Part shown: piece by piece, positions 15,730-18,624 of the stretch | How positions within the stretch are numbered: position 1 is the first letter of the stretch | Layout: each line of letters opens with the position of its first letter | Source: CAZDDA01 sp964568045 | GTDB taxonomy: Bacteria > Bipolaricaulota > Bipolaricaulia > UBA7950 > UBA9294 | Length of the DNA stretch: 18,624 nucleotides | Reading direction: 5' to 3' | Assembly: GCA_964568045.1 (NCBI GenBank) | Contig: CAZMOL010000032.1 | Coordinates: 1 to 18,624, forward strand | Made by a program: the position numbers and the translations under genes | The notes under the pieces: generated by a model | The model's database searches: none | What the model was told of the DNA's origin: nothing | Seen by the model: the letters and a program-made list of their open reading frames with translations, nothing else

Positions 15730-16602
15730 TTACCATAGGCTTATGGCCTTTAGGCTCTCTAGGCTCGCTTCGAGTGCATCATCGAGCAGCCACAGGAAGT
15801 CCAAGCCGGTTGCGGTCTCTATCTCGTCGATACTTACAATGAACCCTGACAGGCGCTCGTTGTCGGTTTCGCCCAAGCCGTAATCATAGCCTTCGTTGTG
15901 GTCGATGATGAAGGCGACGGCCCGCGGGCAGTCAGCGTCCATGTCGATGATGATCTTGTAGAACGCATCGGGGATCTCGACCGACTTCTGTGCCCAGGCA
16001 GCGTGGTCCGTGTCCTTGGTGAGGTACTCCTGACCGTTTGAGTCGTCAAAGATCGGTCCGGCGATGATCCATACCTCATCGAAAAGCACGCTATATTCAT
16101 TGCGTATGAGGTCTTCGAGATCGCCCCAAGGTCCGTCGTTGAACGGGTGCCATTGGGGACAGGCGTTGCTCAATACGTACGTATCGTCTACGGCCGTCTG
16201 CCCGTAGCAGTGGTACATGGCCGATTTTGGGGCCATGTGCCCGCGGTCGTAGTCTCCGGCAGTGTGCTTGTAGTCGCTGTCGGAGACCTGTGCCCCTGTG
16301 CGGTTGTCGGTCTTCCAGGCTCGGCTCTTGCCCGATCCGCTCTGTGTCGTGCCATAGACGCGATAGCAGGTCCACAGCGGGTTCATCCTCGCGTCATCGT
16401 AGCCTACAACGAACGCCCTGCTCTCAAGGACGATTACCCCGGCCGTCGAAAGGGCACCGTTCTCATTCCGCGCCATTGGTGTACCGCCGAATATCGCGGC
16501 GCAGTATGAGCAGTCCTCTGTGGTCGCCGCCATCGTGCTGATGAGCAAACCGGATGCCAGAATCGTCGTAAACAGAAGCCCAGTTAGCTTGGCTCTTTGC
16601 AT
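15730..16602 (-). CDS. Secreted DNA/RNA non-specific endonuclease (NUC1 type)
   Basis: This 290-residue protein has a signal peptide (about 1-25, MQRAKLTGLL start, hydrophobic core, cut near TMAA). Its nuclease domain carries the beta-beta-alpha-metal signature DRGHMAPKSAM, with catalytic H122. This is followed by the metal-coordinating Asn of LSNACPQ (N146) and the conserved PFNDGPWGDLE segment. The enzymes cut DNA and RNA without sequence preference in a Mg-dependent reaction outside the cytoplasm. Six cysteines in the mature part (for example C31, C34, C79, C132 and C148) fit an exported, disulfide-stabilised protein. All active-site elements are present and the length is usual. The gene stands alone on the minus strand. 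Its ribosome site is weak (GGTGAT upstream of the ATG). A nutritional or DNA-scavenging role is likelier than phage defence. Confidence 0.9.
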   Translation of the reverse strand: MQRAKLTGLLFTTILASGLLISTMAATTEDCSYCAAIFGGTPMARNENGALSTAGVIVLESRAFVVGYDDARMNPLWTCYRVYGTTQSGSGKSRAWKTDNRTGAQVSDSDYKHTAGDYDRGHMAPKSAMYHCYGQTAVDDTYVLSNACPQWHPFNDGPWGDLEDLIRNEYSVLFDEVWIIAGPIFDDSNGQEYLTKDTDHAAWAQKSVEIPDAFYKIIIDMDADCPRAVAFIIDHNEGYDYGLGETDNERLSGFIVSIDEIETATGLDFLWLLDDALEASLESLKAISLW

Positions 16603-16695
16603 GACTGATCACCACAACCAGCCTACTGGCAGAACCTAGCGAAAACTAGACGAATAAAGCAGCAAAATGGTGTCATTGCAGGAGAAGGAGTGGGA

Positions 16696-16977
16696 ATGCA
16701 GTCACGAGCAGCTGCCCTAGGATTACACTCCCCTTGCGTGGGCCTGGACTTGCTGGCAGCAAGCACGTTTGTCGCGGCAAAGCTGGCTCCTAGGGGCGCC
16801 TCGAACGCAGTTTACGTCACCCTCGCTCTTATGGCTGTGAGAGATCTCGTGCCGTGGGTTTTTACCGAGATGACGAAAGAAGGACGTCCACTGCTGCGTG
16901 CCCGCGGGATGCGATGCGGCAAACGGTTTACTTGTGTCCGATGCGTCGATGGTCAAGCAGAACGGCGCAGGCTGTGA
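16696..16977 (+). CDS. Doubtful small open reading frame, 93 residues
   Basis: The 394-nt gap between the two minus-strand genes (16603-16996) holds one candidate plus-strand frame. In its favour, GGAGAAGGAG (16681-16690) lies 5 nt before the ATG. Against it, the product resembles no family I know and is rich in Arg and Cys near the end (CGKRFTCVRC). It has only moderately hydrophobic stretches around residues 17-30 and 38-54, and base use is not clearly coding. No promoter or terminator was seen. I list it so the gap is documented. Chance is a real possibility. Confidence 0.2.
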   Translation: MQSRAAALGLHSPCVGLDLLAASTFVAAKLAPRGASNAVYVTLALMAVRDLVPWVFTEMTKEGRPLLRARGMRCGKRFTCVRCVDGQAERRRL

Positions 16978-16996
16978 CGGACATGAGAAGAGTACC

Positions 16997-17662
16997 CTAT
17001 TCCCACAGCGCCAGCGGGGCACGCAGGAAGGTGGAGAACGTCGGTACGACTAGAAGAGCGTCGTTGATCCGCCCGAGAGGCTGCTTTAGCTGTGTCGTGT
17101 CGACGATGACCGGCTGCAGCGTGAGGCGTCCCTGGAATGCCAACTGCTCGATGACATCGCTCTCGACGGAAAGGCAAAGGGACGGAAGCTCGACGAGCGG
17201 AAGCATCTCCCAACCATCATTGACACTGCGCGACAGCGTGAGAAGCGGGAACGATATTCCGGCCTCGCTGCGGAGGCTTGGGGATGGGTTCCCGCGTGCG
17301 GCGACGTGGGCGAACGATCCAATGATCGGTCCGATAAGCTTCCAGTCGTTGTCGAATGCCCACAGCATGTTCAAGCCCCCACCCACGACGAGTGAGTCGG
17401 TGATGCTCCGGCGGTACGACAGGCTGGTCCCGAGGCTCGTTGGACTGGAGTCCATGATCACGAGGAATTCGAGCCCGTTCGATTGATCCACGTCGATGGT
17501 TACTCCGAATGACATCGATAGGTCCCACAACCTGCGACTGCCCTGCATCTCAACGGCCGGATTGAAGTGAAAGCCGAGCAAGACAGATCCCAGTTCCGCG
17601 GCCGCGGCGTTCGCGGACAGAAAAAGGGACAAGAGGACGGCAAGAAGAGTCACCTTCTTCAT
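16997..17662 (-). CDS. Secreted, barrel-like hypothetical protein
   Basis: This 221-residue protein has a textbook signal peptide (MKKVTLLAVLLSLFLSANAAAA, cleavage before ELGS). The rest alternates short amphipathic strands with turns (for example LWDLSMSFGVTIDVD, LEFLVIMDSS, TSLGTSLSYRRSI, SLVVGGGLNMLWAF) and contains no obvious catalytic motif. This pattern suits a small outer-membrane beta-barrel or a periplasmic beta-sandwich and favours a diderm host. A purine-rich ribosome site, AAGGGGGA, lies about 4 nt before the ATG, and a minus-strand -10 sits about 43 nt upstream. It is not joined to neighbouring genes. I do not recognise the family. Barrel topology is inferred from strand pattern only. 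Confidence 0.7.
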   Translation of the reverse strand: MKKVTLLAVLLSLFLSANAAAAELGSVLLGFHFNPAVEMQGSRRLWDLSMSFGVTIDVDQSNGLEFLVIMDSSPTSLGTSLSYRRSITDSLVVGGGLNMLWAFDNDWKLIGPIIGSFAHVAARGNPSPSLRSEAGISFPLLTLSRSVNDGWEMLPLVELPSLCLSVESDVIEQLAFQGRLTLQPVIVDTTQLKQPLGRINDALLVVPTFSTFLRAPLALWE

Positions 17663-17688
17663 GATTCCCCCTTCATCTCATCGCTTGG

Positions 17689-17710
17689 TACTTGCTGTAC
17701 ACCAAGTATA
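17689..17710 (-). promoter_or_regulatory. Promoter -10 element and overlapping inverted repeat for the barrel-like gene
   Basis: On the minus strand TATACT (complement of 17705-17710), preceded by TG, forms a strong extended -10, with no convincing -35. Predicted transcription starts near 17698 and the ATG follows after about 36 nt. A 6-bp inverted repeat, TACTTG (17689-17694) and CAAGTA (17703-17708), overlaps both the -10 and the start and could be a repressor site. Confidence 0.4.
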
Positions 17711-17850
17711 CACTGTCCGTGCAAGGAAGTTTCACGCTACCACCTGCGCGGCTGCCGCCAACGGCAGGCTTTATGGCCGATTGAGGAGAGGAACAAGGCT
17801 GCCATGAGTAGCCGTTGCCGGAGATACAATCCAATCCGGGAGTGTGATTG

Positions 17851-18471
17851 ATGGCTCGGATGACTTCTTACGACGCTCTTGCGGTGGGCGTGTACTGTGC
17901 GCTGATCGATCCGCTGGTCTGGCCTTTGCGGCAGAGAATCGTTCGACTCTGCCGTGAGCTTGACGTGCGTGAGGTCCTCGATATTGCCTCGGCAACCGGC
18001 GCACAGTGTCGGTGGCTCGCACGGGCGGGGATGACGGCGACAGGGGTTGACCTATCGGAGGCGATGGTCGCTGCTGCCAGACGCCACGGCGGACGTAACG
18101 TGCGTTACCTTCATGGCTCGGCGTTTCACCTTCCATTTGCGAAGGATTCGTTTGACGCGTCCCTTCTGCTGCTCGCCCTCCATGAGCACAACGAGGAAGA
18201 ACGCGAACTGATGCTGTCCGAAGCGCTGAGGGTCGTGAGACCTGATGGGCACCTCCTCATTGCCGACTACACGGTGCCCAACCATCCGTGCTTCCACATT
18301 CCGTGGCAAGCGATTCGGCTGATTGAGGGGCTCGCAGGAGCGCAGCACCGTGCCGGGTTTCGGGACTTCGTGGCACGCGGGGGACTGGCTGGCTTCTTGA
18401 AACGTCACGAGCTTGCACCTGCGCACAGAAGTCACTCACACTCCGGCGCGATCGGAATCGCTGTCATTTGA
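17851..18471 (+). CDS. Class I SAM-dependent methyltransferase
   Basis: This 206-residue protein has the Rossmann-fold methyltransferase order. Motif I is VLDIASATGAQ (42-52), where the usual glycine-rich loop is partly replaced by Ala/Ser. The acidic ribose-binding residue is in TGVDLSEAM (D67), motif II-like FDASLLLLALHE spans 101-112, and motif III ALRVVRPDGHLLIADY spans 125-140. This resembles UbiE-type or small-molecule methyltransferases (Methyltransf_11 group). The C-terminal region, about 145-206, probably binds the acceptor, which cannot be deduced. ATG 17851 is chosen because GGGAGTG (17838-17844) lies 6 nt upstream; ATG 17860 is an alternative. It stands alone: the neighbouring minus-strand gene diverges from it, and nothing recognisable follows to the window end (18472-18624). 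Confidence 0.8.
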   Translation: MARMTSYDALAVGVYCALIDPLVWPLRQRIVRLCRELDVREVLDIASATGAQCRWLARAGMTATGVDLSEAMVAAARRHGGRNVRYLHGSAFHLPFAKDSFDASLLLLALHEHNEEERELMLSEALRVVRPDGHLLIADYTVPNHPCFHIPWQAIRLIEGLAGAQHRAGFRDFVARGGLAGFLKRHELAPAHRSHSHSGAIGIAVI

Positions 18472-18624
18472 GCTTGGGTAGACAACAGTCGAACGCTTCG
18501 TTGCTGTGGTGCCTTGTTGATGACCTCGCCTTGGGTTGGGTAGTACCGAGCGTGAGTATCGCCTTCTTCCGCCGAGGAGCGATTGATTCCTAGCCGCTTC
18601 TCCTGTGTCGTGTTGCCTCCTGCT

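Noticed and set aside
17567..17851. Plus-strand 94-codon frame running into the methyltransferase start.
   Set aside because: Its first third is antisense to the signal-peptide end of the barrel-like gene. It crosses that gene's promoter, lacks a ribosome site and has no coding character.

Overview
This window looks like bacterial chromosome, with moderately high GC and GC-rich third codon positions. It carries a defence island, followed by housekeeping or envelope genes. Several predicted secreted proteins, one of them barrel-like, and a hopanoid-type glycosyltransferase suggest a diderm bacterium. No ribosomal or other phylogenetic marker is present, so I make no taxonomic assignment. I see no tRNA, rRNA, CRISPR array or recognisable transposase.

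Positions 1-11547 hold a compact same-strand defence cassette. A stub of a type I methyltransferase (hsdM N-terminus, 132-302) lies behind a possible promoter. Then come a large PLD-like/SNF2-type helicase, a DUF4391 protein, a gamma-glutamylcyclotransferase-like protein, a type III-like DNA methyltransferase (Mod), a type III-like restriction helicase-nuclease (Res) and a single-chain GmrSD-like DUF262/HNH protein. The first four complete genes overlap by 8, 4 and 1 nt, and Res follows Mod with no gap, so they are almost certainly one transcript. Mod and Res would form a restriction-modification pair. The helicase, DUF4391 and cyclotransferase would be accessory or regulatory. The GmrSD-like protein adds a modification-dependent (type IV) activity. 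Res carries a +1 frameshift close to its N-terminus, and Mod has an unusual Cys in its AdoMet-binding motif I.

Positions 11548-13614 hold an AbiEi/AbiEii type IV toxin-antitoxin pair with an AT-rich, probably leaderless promoter. It is bracketed by two direct, diverged copies of the 5' end of a PD-(D/E)XK (Cas4-like) nuclease gene, both broken at nearly the same place.

Positions 13615-18624 are outside the defence cassette. They hold a small secreted glycine/asparagine-rich repeat peptide with a strong ribosome site and a perfect rho-independent terminator, an HpnB-like glycosyltransferase, a secreted DNA/RNA non-specific nuclease (minus strand), a doubtful 93-residue frame, a secreted barrel-like hypothetical protein (minus strand) and a class I SAM-dependent methyltransferase.

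All assignments come from reading motifs by eye. No database search was possible.
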